This document shows, piece after piece, positions 1 to 11,096 of a DNA stretch of 64,000 nucleotides. The DNA is from Hoplostethus atlanticus (taxonomy: Eukaryota; Chordata; Actinopteri; Trachichthyiformes; Trachichthyidae). How positions within the stretch are numbered: position 1 is the first letter of the stretch; every line of letters begins with the position of its first letter. Location of the stretch: positions 434,001 to 498,000 of the forward strand of contig JAXDDX010000045.1 in the NCBI GenBank assembly GCA_034670405.1, in the 5' to 3' direction. The position numbers and the translations under genes are program-made. The notes below the pieces were generated by a model, which searched no databases, was not told the origin of the DNA, and saw nothing but the letters and a program-made list of their open reading frames with translations.

Positions 1-1457
1 CAGGAAGACAGGTCCTAGTAGAGTAAGACAGGTCATATTACAGTAAGACAGGTTGTATTAGACTAAGACGGGTCCTATTACAGGAAGACAGGTCCTAGTA
101 GAGTAAGACCGGTCCTATTACAGGAAGACAGGTCCTATTACAGGAAGACAGGTCACATTACAGTAAGACAGGTCATATTAGACTAAGACAGGTCCTATTA
201 CAGGAAGACAGGTCTTATTACAGTAAGACAGGTCATATTAGACTAAGACAGGTCCTATTACAGGAAGACAGGTCTTATTACAGTATGACAGGTTGTATTA
301 GACTAAGACAGGTCCTATTACAGGAAGACAGGTCACATTACAGTAAGACAGGTCATATTAGACTAAGACAGGTCCTATTACAGGAAGACAGGTCACATTA
401 CAGTAAGACAGGTCATATTAGACTAAGACAGGTCCTATTACAGGAAGACAGGTCTTATTACAGTAAGACAGGTCATATTAGACTAAGACAGGTCCTATTA
501 CAGGAAGACAGGTCATATTAGACTAAGACAGGTCCTATTACAGGAAGACAGGTCTTATTACAGTATGACAGGTTGTATTAGACTAAGACAGGTCCTATTA
601 CAGGAAGACAGGTCACATTACAGTAAGACAGGTCATATTAGACTAAGACAGGTCCTATTACAGGAAGACAGGTCCTATTACAGGAAGACAGGTTGTATTA
701 GACTAAGACGGGTCCTATTACAGGAAGACAGGTCCTATTACAGGAAGACAGGTCTTATTACAGTAAGACAGGTTGTATTAGACTAAGACAGGTCCTATTA
801 CAGGAAGACAGGTCTTATTACAGTAAGACAGGTCATATTAGACTAAGACAGGTCCTATTACAGGAAGACAGGTCACATTACAGTATGACAGGTTGTATTA
901 GACTAAGACAGGTCCTATTACAGGAAGACAGGTCACATTACAGTAAGACAGGTCATATTAGACTAAGACGGGTCCTATTACAGGAAGACAGGTCACATTA
1001 CAGTAAGACAGGTCCTATTACAGGAAGACAGGTCCTAGTAGAGTAAGACAGGTCTTATTACGAGTAAGACAGGTTGTATTAGACTAAGACAGGGTCCTAT
1101 TACAGGAAGACAGGTCCTAGTACAGGAAGACAGGTCTTATTAGAGTAAGACAGGTTGTATTAGACTAAGACGGGTCCTATTACAGGAAGACAGGTCCTAT
1201 TACAGGAAGACAGGTCATGTTACAGTAAGACAGGTTGTATTAGACTTAGACAGGTCCAATTACAGGAAGACAGGTCCTATTACAGTAAGACAGGTTGTAT
1301 TAGACTAAGACAGGTCCAATTACAGGAAGACAGGTCGTATTACAGGAAGACAGGTCCTAGTAGAGTAAGACAGGTTGTATTAGACTAAGACAGGTCCAAT
1401 TACAGGAAGACAGGTCGTATTACAGGAAGACAGGTCCTAGTAGAGTAAGACAGGTTC
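1..1457. repeat. 20-bp minisatellite, about 72 units
   Basis: Head-to-tail 20-bp units of the form (c/g)a(g/c)(g/t)aagacaggtc(c/a/t)tatta fill the first 1.45 kb and run off the left edge of the window. Units come in variant types (ggtcctatta, ggtcatatta, ggtcacatta, ggttgtatta) that recur in a loose higher order. Single-base insertions near 1061 and 1090 shift the register. Because 60 bp is both three units and twenty codons, long open frames appear by periodicity and should not be read as genes. A lone related unit lies at about 2149-2165, outside the array. Confidence 0.97.
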
Positions 1458-1599
1458 CTAACATACAGTGCTGTAGTGAATTTAAATGGGCAGTAAGTAA
1501 CATTTTACTGTCCCATAGAACAAAATGACATGCAGGAGCTGATAGGCTGGTGATCAATACCAATGACTCCATATTCAATATTATTTGGCTATGCTCATA

Positions 1600-1692
1600 C
1601 CTTGTGGTGTCCTGGGTTTGGACCTTGTGGTGTCCTGGGTTTGGACCTTGTGGTGTCCTGGGTTTGGACCTTGTGGTGTCCTGGGTTTGGAC
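1600..1692. repeat. 23-bp tandem repeat, four copies
   Basis: Four near-identical copies of a 23-bp unit containing ggtttggaccttgtggtgtc. It is a small local array between the large minisatellite and a MITE. The minus-strand open frame across it is a product of the repeat. Confidence 0.85.
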
Positions 1693-1801
1693 CCCCCAGT
1701 AAAGGCAAAGATGTCTGTCTTTAAAAAACAGCATTAGACTGCATTATGATAAAGAATAAAGTTTACAACCTATCAAAGGTTTTTCTAAATATGGTTTAGA
1801 T

Positions 1802-1942
1802 CAGCGGGTTACTGATCCAAATGGTATTCACCTGTCATCCAAGAATCTAAATCAGTCTCAGATTGGACAGAATGAAAACTATCTGGTAGGATGGAAAACC
1901 AGCAGTAGTCTGGACCCAGAGGAGCAGAGTCGACACCCACTG
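1802..1942. mobile_element. hAT-type MITE, copy 1
   Basis: A 141-bp insert flanked by a perfect 8-bp duplication, gtttagat, at 1794-1801 and 1943-1950. The right part (aaaaccagcag, then a ccactg end) matches two other copies in this window at 10798-10948 and 25504-25680. An 8-bp target duplication and a cag...ctg end are typical of hAT elements. It has no coding capacity. Confidence 0.8.
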
Positions 1943-2350
1943 GTTTAGATACTCTCTCAATTTCATGAAAAAAATAGGAAAATAAAGTTAATGTCCACAC
2001 TGAAAGCTGATTGGTTTCTGTGTTGTACCTCAGCAACCACACTGAAAGCTGATTGGTTCCCATTCTGTTCATATCACATCAAGACATTTTCCAGCGCGAT
2101 ACTGTTGGACGTACCACTCACTCACACTATGTTAGGAACCAGTGTTGGAGTAAGACAGGTTGTAGCTGGTTATATTCTATCAATCTGGTTAACAGGTTTA
2201 ACATGATGGACCGCTTATATTCTATTGGGCTCTTCAGTGTATATGTGAAGTTTTCTCTATGCACCATCAGTAGCTGTCTGTCTCTCCTCCTGTCTAACTG
2301 TCTTTCTACCTGTCTCTCTCTGTCTGTTCCTGCCTGTCTGTCTATCTCAG

Positions 2351-4457
2351 TGACAGACCAGGACACCAGGAGGCTGATTAAACTCCGAGCCGCTAACGAG
2401 GCGTTGTTCACCGGGAGGAGGAACGCCGCCAAGGCCGCCTGGAAGTACGATGCTGTCTTATATGTAGAAGAATCATACGTCAATCTGAAGTATCAGTCTG
2501 AAGTATCGTACTGTCTTATAGATGTGGACGTATCAGTCTGTGTTTAACTGTATGTCTGGTGGTCCTGATGTTCATGTTGTCTGTAACTCTAACCCAGGGC
2601 CATCCTGAAGGAGCTGGGGCTGCTGGGAAAAGTCTCAACCTACCAGATGTCAAAGAAATGGGACAATCTGAAGAGGCGATACAAGGTAGACTGTTAACCA
2701 GCTTTAACCAGCTACCAGTAGTCTGCTTTACGGGGCTTATGGGAAATGTAGTCTTAATGTGGAGAAACACTAGCACTAACAATACCACTGCTGTGAGATG
2801 GAGGTGACCAATCGTCTCCAGGATTGGTCTCATTTGTTTATGGTAATTAAACCAAGGTATCAATTAATTTGTTAATGATATATTGATGGTTAACAATGCT
2901 ACACATAGCACCTTCAACTACCAGTCTGCTGAATGACCTGCCAGGCTGCTTAACTAACTACCAGTCTGCTGAATGACCTGCCAGGCTGCTTAACTAACTA
3001 CCAGTCCTGCTGAATGACCTGCCAGGCTGCTTAACTAACTACCAGTCTGCTGAATGACCTGCCAGCCGGCTTAACTAACTACCAGTCTGCTGAATGGCCT
3101 GCCAGGCGGCTTAACTAACTACCAGTCTGCTGAATGACCTGCCAGGCTGCTTAACTAACTACCAGTCTGCTGAATGACCTGCCAGCCGGCTTAACTAACT
3201 ACCAGTCCGCTGAATGGCCTGCCAGGCGGCTTAACTAACTACCAGTCCGCTGAATGACCTGCCAGGCTGCTTAACTAACTACCAGTCTGCTGAATGACCT
3301 GCCAGCCGGCTTAACTAACTACCAGTCTGCTGAATGGCCTGCCAGGCGGCTTAACTAACTACCAGTCTGCTGAATGACCTGCCAGGCTGCTTAACTAACT
3401 ACCAGTCTGCTGAATGACCTGCCAGCCGGCTTAACTAACTACCAGTCTGCTGAATGGCCTGCCAGGCGGCTTAACTAACTACCAGTCTGCTGAATGACCT
3501 GCCAGGCTGCTTAACTAACTACCAGTCTGCTGAATGGCCTGCCAGGCGGCTTAACTAACTACCAGTCTGCTGAATGACCTGCCAGGCTGCTTAACTAACT
3601 ACCAGTCCGCTGAATGGCCTGCCAGGCTGCTTAACTAACTACCAGTCTGCTGAATGGCCTGCCAGGCGGCTTAACTAACTACCAGTCTGCTGAATGACCT
3701 GCCAGGCTGCGATGGGGTCAGTCAGGGACTTCATGTTAACGGGAAACAAACTGTATTTATCCACAGGCTGCAGTGGCTGATTACATAAGTTACCAGCTAC
3801 TTTCACCATTTAGCGAGAAGAAATTTACTAAAACACATTTCAGCGTTGTATTGGTGAGTAGACTTACCTCTCCTCTCCTCTCCTCTCCTCCTCAGGATCT
3901 GAAGTACCCTCCAGTAGGAATGGAGAGTATGGCAGACAGCGCCTCCTCTTGGCCATGGTTTCATCTGATGAATGAAGCCATGGAGGGTCGCCTAGCAACC
4001 AGTGCCCCCCTCCTCACCCCTGTTGCCCAGGATGACGAGCAGCAGCCTGACCCTGCCCCCAGACAGCGGACCGCGCCCCCCGCCCCCCTCCTCCTCCTCG
4101 GACTACGGACAGGAGTCGTTCAGTGACACTACAGACCACTGCCAGCGGACCACGGACCAGTGTGACGGACCACTGGGAGGACTGGAGAGGGAGTGGGAGA
4201 TGGTCGAGAGAGAGAGGTCTGCAGTGGAGAGAGAGAGGGAGATGGTTGAGAGAGATAGGGCGGCTGTGGAGAGAGAGAGGGCAGCGGTGCAGGCCGAGAG
4301 GCTGTGGTTGGAGAGAGAGAGAGCGGCAGTAGAGCGAGATAGGGCCATAGTGGAGCAGGAGAGAGCGGCGCTGGGACGGGAGAGGGAGGTTCTGGACCAG
4401 CGGGCCTTGATGCTGAACTCTGTAGGACACTCTGGACACCTCAACGCCCTGATGTAG
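2351..4457 (+). CDS. Myb/SANT-like (trihelix-type) DNA-binding protein, partial, apparent frameshift
   Basis: Three exons are supported: 2351-2444, 2598-2685 and 3896-4457 (stop 4455-4457). Phases fit across both introns. Exons 1-2 encode a Myb/SANT-like fold: a Thr-Asp-rich start, a helix with NEALFTGRRNAAKAAW, then KKWDNLKRRYK, the tryptophan-rich helix usual in MADF/trihelix domains. Exon 3 holds a WPWF motif, a proline/serine linker, and a roughly 75-residue Glu/Arg coiled coil of repeated ERE(R/M)..VE type. This fits a small nuclear DNA-binding factor related to transposase-derived regulators; the target is unknown. The exon 3 frame from the acceptor stops at 4126, while the coiled coil lies in the +1 frame; the switch must fall between about 3996 and 4088, a stretch of C-runs. 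The first coding exon was not found. A polyadenylation signal lies near 5171. The exact family name is uncertain. Confidence 0.72.
2923..3712. repeat. 40-bp minisatellite with 120-bp higher-order pattern
   Basis: About 20 copies of a 40-bp unit (ttaactaactaccagtctgc tgaatgacctgccaggctgc, spaced here for reading) lie in intron 2 of the Myb/SANT-like gene. Three unit types (aatgacct..aggctgc, aatgacct..agccggc, aatggcct..aggcggc) alternate in order with a 120-bp period from about 3041 to 3480, so the array grew by copying trimers. Confidence 0.95.
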
Positions 4458-6348
4458 ACCACCCTGGAGAGGTAGACCACCCTGGGGATGTGTATATACC
4501 CTGGTAGACCACGCTGGTCGCCATGCTGATAGACACCCTGGAGGTGCAGACACACTGGTAGTCCACCTTGGTAGACCACCTTAGTAAACCACCCAGCGTG
4601 AACAGCATGGCTTCACCTGATTGGAGAAGGTTTAGTTTGAGCCTTTCAAACAGCGGCTGTATAGCCTGGACATTAATCTACATTGTGTACATTGTGTACA
4701 TTATCTACAGTATGGACTTTATCTATATTCTGTACATTATCTGCAGTATGGACTTTATCTTCATTCTGTATCATTCAGCCTCCACAGACTGGCTCAGCAC
4801 TGCTGTTTTTAGACGTTTGGAAGCACAGAAGCTCCTTTTAATTCTGACGGAAGCCTTAAGAGCTGATATCTGGTCAGTGGCTGAACTGTACACGTGTTCT
4901 TCATGAATGCAATATCCAGGTTGTGTCATTGTCCATGAAGTTAATATGGAGCCATGCAGCCAAACTCTGAATGTGTGTAAAACATTACATCTCTTGGTTT
5001 GCAACATCAGTGTGAAATGTTTTTTTCATGTTCGAAGAGCTGTATTCACACGTACATTGTTACAAATGATTGATGTCTGAGGATTTAACCAAAGCTCGTC
5101 TGTTTGTAACAGGGCAGATCTATTTTTCAAGGAAATCCACGGCCTGATGAGACGTTTATGTATTAGCCTTCAATAAAGGGACCAGAGCCACTACTTATTA
5201 TATTGATAATGTCTCATAAAGCAGACGTTGTGACCACTGGTTACCTTGGAAACCAGCTGCTTATCAAAGACCAATGGGATTGTTGTGATAGAGTCATGTG
5301 ACACAGCTTTATTGATAAGGATTAATCCATCCAGCGAGCCCATTGGAGCAGAGAGAGGAAGAGGAAGTGGTTTGGTTGTGTGGTTCTGATACCAGACTGC
5401 TGATAGTAATCAATAAGGTTAATCAATGGAAACTGCACTGTAAGGGAAATTAGCTGCAGTTTCCATTTGTTGCTGCCTCCTCTAACTTATTTTTCTACAC
5501 TATGTTACAATGTAAAATATTAATATCGCAACCTCTTTTGAAGTTTGCTCGTTTCCTCGTCTGTTTCTGTGTTTGCTCATCCTAATCAACTCCATTAGAA
5601 ACATCAGAGGTTGTAGTAGAGGTATAAGACTACACGTTCTGGTTCAGAAGTCAAAGCACTACTGGGAGATACAAGTAACCTGGATACAACCGCTCAGACA
5701 AACCATCTAGAAGTCCCTAAAGTTAGTCTCCCATTCTCTGTGAATGGGCAGCTGCAGGTTGCACATCACAGTCTTGGTTCTCTGTCTGTGGAAATACATC
5801 ACAAATACAGAGTTAATTGTCCAAAGCCATAGGAATAGTATGTCGCTGCTGTTGGATGAAAACCTTGTATCTCCAAAATGCCAACAGCCTTATTTTCAGC
5901 TTGATGGCCATGCCATTTTAAATCAAATAAAATGAAAATCACCAAAATTGGAGTGACGAGGTTTAAACCCAACAGCAATGATAGGTCAATTGTGAAATTG
6001 AGTGGTGTTGCCCTTTAAAGCCCAACAGAGGACGTTGAGGTTTCGGACAACATCACATCCCACAACAAAACTACCACAAAAACTCTGAAAACTTATATTC
6101 TGTGTATGTCTACATGCTACTTGTATGTGTCTTCTGCTTCTGGAGTGAATACGGCGACCGAGTCCGGAGATTCGATTCTCCAACTGTTGGTCTTCCAGCT
6201 GCAAAAATGACAGAAAGTGAACTTGTTTTCTTAATGGTGATAATGTTCTTCAAAAACAGCCAAACCAGCAATCCTCCTGCTGCTCCTTCATAAAGATTCA
6301 TTTTTGTTTTATTTGATGGCTGACAGAAGAGGATGGCGTGATAAAAGT

Positions 6349-6427
6349 CCCATACCGGGTTTGAACCCACGTCAAAGCTACATGGTGTGAGCCTTTTAGG
6401 GGTCTAGACTTAGCCAACTGAGCCTCC
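6349..6427 (-). mobile_element. tRNA-like SINE head fragment
   Basis: On the minus strand the segment has a box-A-like ggctcagttggctaag and a box-B-like gggttcaaaccc about 40 bases later, the spacing of an internal Pol III promoter. The acceptor-stem halves do not pair, so it is a tRNA-derived SINE remnant and not a tRNA gene. Confidence 0.5.
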
Positions 6428-6887
6428 AAACATCCTGAACTCATCTATTTGAAATGTCCAATCCTTAAGTAATAAGACTCCATAAACTTTATTCTTCCAT
6501 CTGTTCGGCAGCTGCAGAATGGCTTCTCTCACTGTTCATATCCTGAATATTGATATTACCAGATGAAGAATTTGGACTCTGTCCTCACTGGTGGCAATGG
6601 TGCCTGCAGTCTATTGGCTGTAACCAGGTAACAGGGTGAGGCCTGGCGAAACAGGTTGTTCCAGCAGGTCCGGTATCTCCTCTACAGGACTTCCCTCATC
6701 ATGAGAGGAACAATCAGCAGCATGTTCTCGGTGAAAATAGGTTGGTTCAGGATTTTCTATAAACTTCTACAAATAATTTAGAAACTTACACCAACAGCGA
6801 GGAGGAGTAAGGATTTCCTTCTGGAACTGATCCAGCTGAGTGATCTGGCTCTCAACCTGATCTGTTCCACCTGTAAGGCTGTGATAG

Positions 6888-7392
6888 TCAGTGATATTGT
6901 TCTATTCAGTCAGTGATTGTTTTATTCAGTCAGTGTCGTTTTATTCAGTCAGTGATATTGTTCTATTCAGTCAGTGATTGTTTTATTCAGTCAGTGTCGT
7001 TTTATTCAGTCAGTGATATTGTTCTATTCAGTCAGTGATATTGTTTTATTCAGTCAGTGTCATTTTATTCAGTCAGTGATATTGTTCTATTCAGTCAGTG
7101 ATTGTTTTATTCAGTCAGTGTCGTTTTATTCAGTCAGTGATATTGTTCTATTCAGTCAGTGATATTGTTTTATTCAGTCAGTGTCGTTTTATTCAGTCAG
7201 TGATATTGTTTTATTCAGTCAGTGATATTGTTCTATTCAGTCAGTGATATTGTTCTATTCTGTCAGTGATATTATTTTATTCAGTCAGTGATATTGTTCT
7301 ATTCTGTCAGTGATATTGTTTTATTCAGTCAGTGATATTGTTCTATTCTGTCAGTGATATTGTTTTATTCAGTCAGTGATATTGTTTTATTC
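6888..7392. repeat. Minisatellite of 20-23 bp units
   Basis: About 22 copies of ttcagtcagtgatattgtt(c/t)tat with shorter variants lacking 'ata' (gtgattg, gtgtcg). It sits directly upstream of the first coding exon of the FAM3 gene, its last unit ending about 40 bp before the exon. Open frames on it are periodicity artefacts. Confidence 0.93.
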
Positions 7393-7442
7393 TGTCGTCT
7401 CTCCATCGATTCATCTTTACTGCTTTTACAGGGAATCAAAAG

Positions 7443-10400
7443 ATGATGAGCAGACAAAGCTTCACAAGTAAGTTTGCCAGCCAGACTGCTCAGGTCCATA
7501 AATTGACAGTGTGAATGTCATTAAGTTGGTTTAGATTTCTATTTACCATTACCACGATACCAGGATGCCAGAGAGCAGCCAACAATCCTGTTGGACCGGT
7601 GGAGTGAGCCTGCAGAGATCAGACTGACTGTGTTTCTGGTGCTTTCCTCCAGGGCTCCTGCAGTATGCAGTGGTGTTAATAGTCCTGGTCGTCACCATCG
7701 CTGCCATCCTACAGAAATTCAGCTACATGCCCAATGGTAGGAGCTGTAACGACAAATACTGCTGCTTTCATGTATGTTGTATGTATGTTATTTTCCCATG
7801 CAAAAGCAAATTATGTTCATAACAGTAAAGACGCTCCCCTGTAAAATAAATGTGAAATCCAGTTAGAAGAGTAAAAGGGATAAAAACCAGAGGCTGTAAA
7901 ACTGTTACCAGGAAGTCGTATATGTGTGTATATGCAGTCATGCTTGAAAGTTTGTGAACCCTACAGATCATTATTTCATATATTATAGAGAAATAACCTA
8001 AAATCCATATCTAAACTAAAATCCTGATGAATAAATGCAGACCATGTACAAATAAATATGATGTACTTTCATTGTTTATTTAACAAAACCTCCTTACAGA
8101 AGTCGACCAACTCGGTGAGGTTTGGTGGCTTCAGGTCCTGCTACAGCATCTCAGTGGATTTAGGTGGCCGACCCAAAACGCTAAACTTGAGCTGTTCTTT
8201 GGTAGATTTGAATGCTCAGGATCATCGTCTTGTTGAACGGACACTTTCGGCCCAGCTTTAGCTCTCAGACTGATGGCCTGACGTTCTGGTCTAGACTCCT
8301 GGTTTCCCTCATAATTCATAGTTCCTTTAATGATGTTGCGTTGTTCAGGTCCAGACCACAACCCTCCCAGAACGTTATGTTGGAGGCGGAGCAGTTTTGT
8401 TGCCAAACAGGTTTGTCCTGGTCGCCTCTGGCAAACTGAAGACAGGCAGCTTTGTTCATCTTAAAAAAGCTCAACATTTCTATAATTGCACGAGGGCGTC
8501 ACAAACTTTCACTCATGACATTATATGTACATTGAGGTAAATCTAGGTTAAAAGAAATACAGCTACTGGCTCAATGGTAGCAGCTTTAAAGACATACGGT
8601 TGATAATAAGCTTTGATGTACTGTATGTCTGTTATCACTGTGTTGTGTTTTAAAACTAACAGTGGAACTCTAAGTCTGTCTGTAACTCTCTAACTCTATA
8701 ACTCTGTCTGTAACTCTCTAACTCTGTCTGTAACTCTGTAACTCTCTAACTCTGCCTGTAACTCTCTAACTCTGCCTGTAACTCTAACTTTGTAACTCTG
8801 TAACTCTGTCTGTAACTCTCTAAATCTGTCTGTAACTCTCTAACTCTGCCTGTAACTCTCTAACTCTCTAACTCTGTCTGTAACTCTCTAACTCTGCCTG
8901 TAACTCTCTAACTCTCTGTAACTCTCTAACTCTGTCTGTAACTCTCTAACTCTGCCTGTAACTCTCTAACTCTGCCTGTAACTCTCTAACTCTGTAACTC
9001 TGTCTGTAAGTCTCTAAATCTGTCTGTAACTCTCTAACTCTACCTGTAACTCTCTAACTCTCTAACTCTGTCTGTAACTCTCTAACTCTGCCTGTAACTC
9101 ACCAACTCTGCCTGTAACTCTCTAACTCTCTAACTCTGTCTGTAACTCTCTAAATTGGTCTAGAATTGTAACTGTCTGTACCTGTAACTGTCTCTTGTTC
9201 CAGTTGATTTTTCTTTCCCATTAGCTGACGTTTATGCCCCACGTGGGCAGATCAAAAAGCCGCTCCGTAAACAGCAAGGTCAGTGATCAATCACAGCACA
9301 TCGAACCTGATCAGGACTAATCAGTGAAGCTGATTAGGACTAATCAATGAAGCTGATCAGGACTAATCAATGCTGTGTATTTCGCCCCAGCAGGATGTCC
9401 TGTCAAGATCTGTCCAGAGGATCACTACAGCTTCTCCATCCTGACTGGAGCTGCTAATATTCTGAGTCCAAAGATCTGCTTGGAGAACAAGCTGTAGGCT
9501 GCTCTTCATGTCCTCCCACCACTTCCTGGTCCTGGTCCTCTGACTGTGTCTTCACATGCTCCCACTTCCTTCCTGTTGTCTTCTTCTCCTCTTCTCCTCC
9601 ATGTTTTTTCTGGTTTTTCACCTCTCCATGGTCCTGCAGTCCTCCTTGGTGTCTTCACCTTCAGCAGCCTGCATCCATTGGGTTTGGTTCCTGGTTCCTG
9701 TCTGGTACGTTGTGTTGCTGTGTCAGCTGACATTTACAGTACAGTGACCTTTGACCTCTTCTCTCAGGATTCTTAGCACGACGAAGGACAACGCCGGCCC
9801 AGGAATAAACATTGTTGTCATAAATGGTAACTGTTAGACCAGAATACAGCACCACCTCCGTTGGTGTTTCACTCATTTTCCTTCATAGTAAACATTTGTA
9901 GGTTCAGTGTCAGTTTTGGTTTGTTCCTAACAGGGAAAACAGGAGACGTCACCAAGACCGGCTACTTTAACATGTATGACGGAGGTACGTAGCAACTAAT
10001 ATTACAGACAATACTACATGTTACATGTACTGCAAATGAATGTCAGAGATGGAAAAGGTGGACTGGGTGTTTGTCTTGCAGAAGTTCAACCTCTCATCGA
10101 TTTTCTCCGGACCATTGAGTCCGGCTCTGCTGTGCTGATTGCCACCTCTGACGATCCAGCGACAAAGTAAAGTTTCAGATCAACATTAAAGGATAATTCC
10201 ATCCACAATCAATGTCCACAATCAAACCCTGGTTTCCAGCTTGCCCTCCGTCTCTTCTAAAGATTCCTGTGGATTTTTCCATGCTGTTATCAGAGAAAGT
10301 TAAACAAGCGACTTATTTCCCTGAATCCCTTCTCCCCAAAATTTCTGAGATGGCTAACTTATTAGTATTGTAATCCATGGAGGAGATCACCTCGCCTCAC

Positions 10401-11096
10401 TTATCCTTTAAGAATGAAAGTTGCCATAAAATAATTTCTCCAACATTCCCAAGAAAATGACTATTAGCAGATGATTACTTTCTATTTTACAGGATTCTAG
10501 TGTTAGGAGTTGCTAGACAACCATAGTACATGTCTTCCCTTTCTCTGGGTATACCTGCTGATGTCCTGGATTCATGGATCTTGTATGTGCAGTAAAATGC
10601 TGATTACCTGTCTGACAGGTTAAATGATGAGGCAAAGAAGCTGATTGCTGAACTGGGCAGCACTGCCATCCAATCAATAGGCTACAGAGACAACTGGGTG
10701 TTTGTTGGTGGGAAAGGAGACGTGGTTAAGACTACATTTGAGAAGGTAACTATCAGTTCATATGGACTTACTGATATCTGTTTCCTGTGGTTTAGACCAG
10801 TGGTTCTCAATCCTGGTCCTCGGGTCCAGAGTCATGCTAGTTTTCTGCTAGTCTTCTGGGTCTAAGGTCTAACTCGGTCCCTGATTAGACAGCTGGAATG
10901 AAAATCAGCAGGGCTCTGGGTCCCGAGGACCAGGACTGAGAACCACTAGTTTAGACGTGATCTGAGAATCGGGCTGGGTCGTATCATTCCTGTCTCTCTG
11001 TTCCAGCACATAAAAAATGACCACAGCAAGAATAAATACGATGGTTGGCCGGAGATGATTGACCTGGATGGATGCCTCCCGCGGTACCTGGAGTGA
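7443..11096 (+). CDS. FAM3-family secreted cytokine-like protein (FAM3C/FAM3D-like)
   Basis: Nine coding exons: 7443-7467, 7653-7736, 9225-9278 (alternative acceptor gives 9204), 9394-9493, 9768-9826, 9934-9984, 10082-10166, 10619-10745, 11007-11096. The product is 224 aa, close to human FAM3C (227 aa). Residues about 10-27 are a hydrophobic signal/anchor segment ([17 protein letters not shown]). The mature part has the FAM3 beta-sandwich hallmarks: [72 protein letters not shown] and [10 protein letters not shown], including paired cysteines. FAM3 proteins are secreted regulators of metabolism and epithelial-mesenchymal transition. Which paralogue this is cannot be settled by eye, though KLNDEA and HIKN favour FAM3C. 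Two introns carry tandem acceptors. Polyadenylation signal at 11210. Introns hold a Tc1-like relic, a minisatellite and a MITE. Confidence 0.9.
7937..8519. mobile_element. Decayed Tc1/mariner-like DNA transposon
   Basis: Inverted ends gtcatgcttgaaagtttgtg (left) and the complement of cacaaactttcactcatgac (right) bound a 583-bp insert in FAM3 intron 2. On the minus strand around 8230 a broken frame reads [10 protein letters not shown], resembling the QxDNDPKH catalytic segment of Tc1/mariner transposases. It is far too short and mutated to be active. The family call is moderate; the terminal repeats are directly visible. Confidence 0.6.
8664..9170. repeat. Minisatellite, taactctctaactctgtctg type
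   Basis: About 500 bp of alternating 8-bp (taactctc) and 20-bp (taactctctaactctg(t/c)ctg) units in FAM3 intron 2. It ends about 30 bp before exon 3, so its pyrimidine-rich strand merges with the acceptor tract. Confidence 0.92.
10798..10948. mobile_element. hAT-type MITE, copy 2 (best preserved ends)
   Basis: A 151-bp near-palindromic element in the last FAM3 intron. Ends cagtggttctcaatcctggt and its near-complement caggactgagaaccacta form the terminal inverted repeats. Perfect 8-bp duplications gtttagac lie at 10790-10797 and 10949-10956. Same family as 1802-1942 and 25504-25680. Confidence 0.88.

Larger units (their letters stand above)
4458..7442. other. Intergenic stretch, 3'UTR of Myb/SANT-like gene and repeats
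   Basis: The first part is probably the 3'UTR of the upstream gene (AATAAA near 5171). At 4680-4760 there is a short degenerate tacattgtgtacatta repeat. From 5200 to 6880 I see no coding exon with a convincing domain. A tRNA-like segment (6349-6427) and a minisatellite (6888-7392) occupy part of the rest. The 5'UTR of the FAM3 gene should lie at the right end. Confidence 0.6.

Noticed and set aside
285..786. Repetitive open frames (TGHIRLRQVLLQED type)
   Set aside because: They are translations of the 20-bp satellite; three units equal twenty codons, so frames stay open without selection.
2923..3712. CRISPR-like regular repeat
   Set aside because: Units are directly contiguous with no unique spacers, and the genome is a vertebrate.
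4014..4579. Long minus-strand open frames over the coiled-coil exon
   Set aside because: Shadows of the low-complexity Glu/Arg coding exon on the plus strand, which has the splice sites and the recognisable domain.
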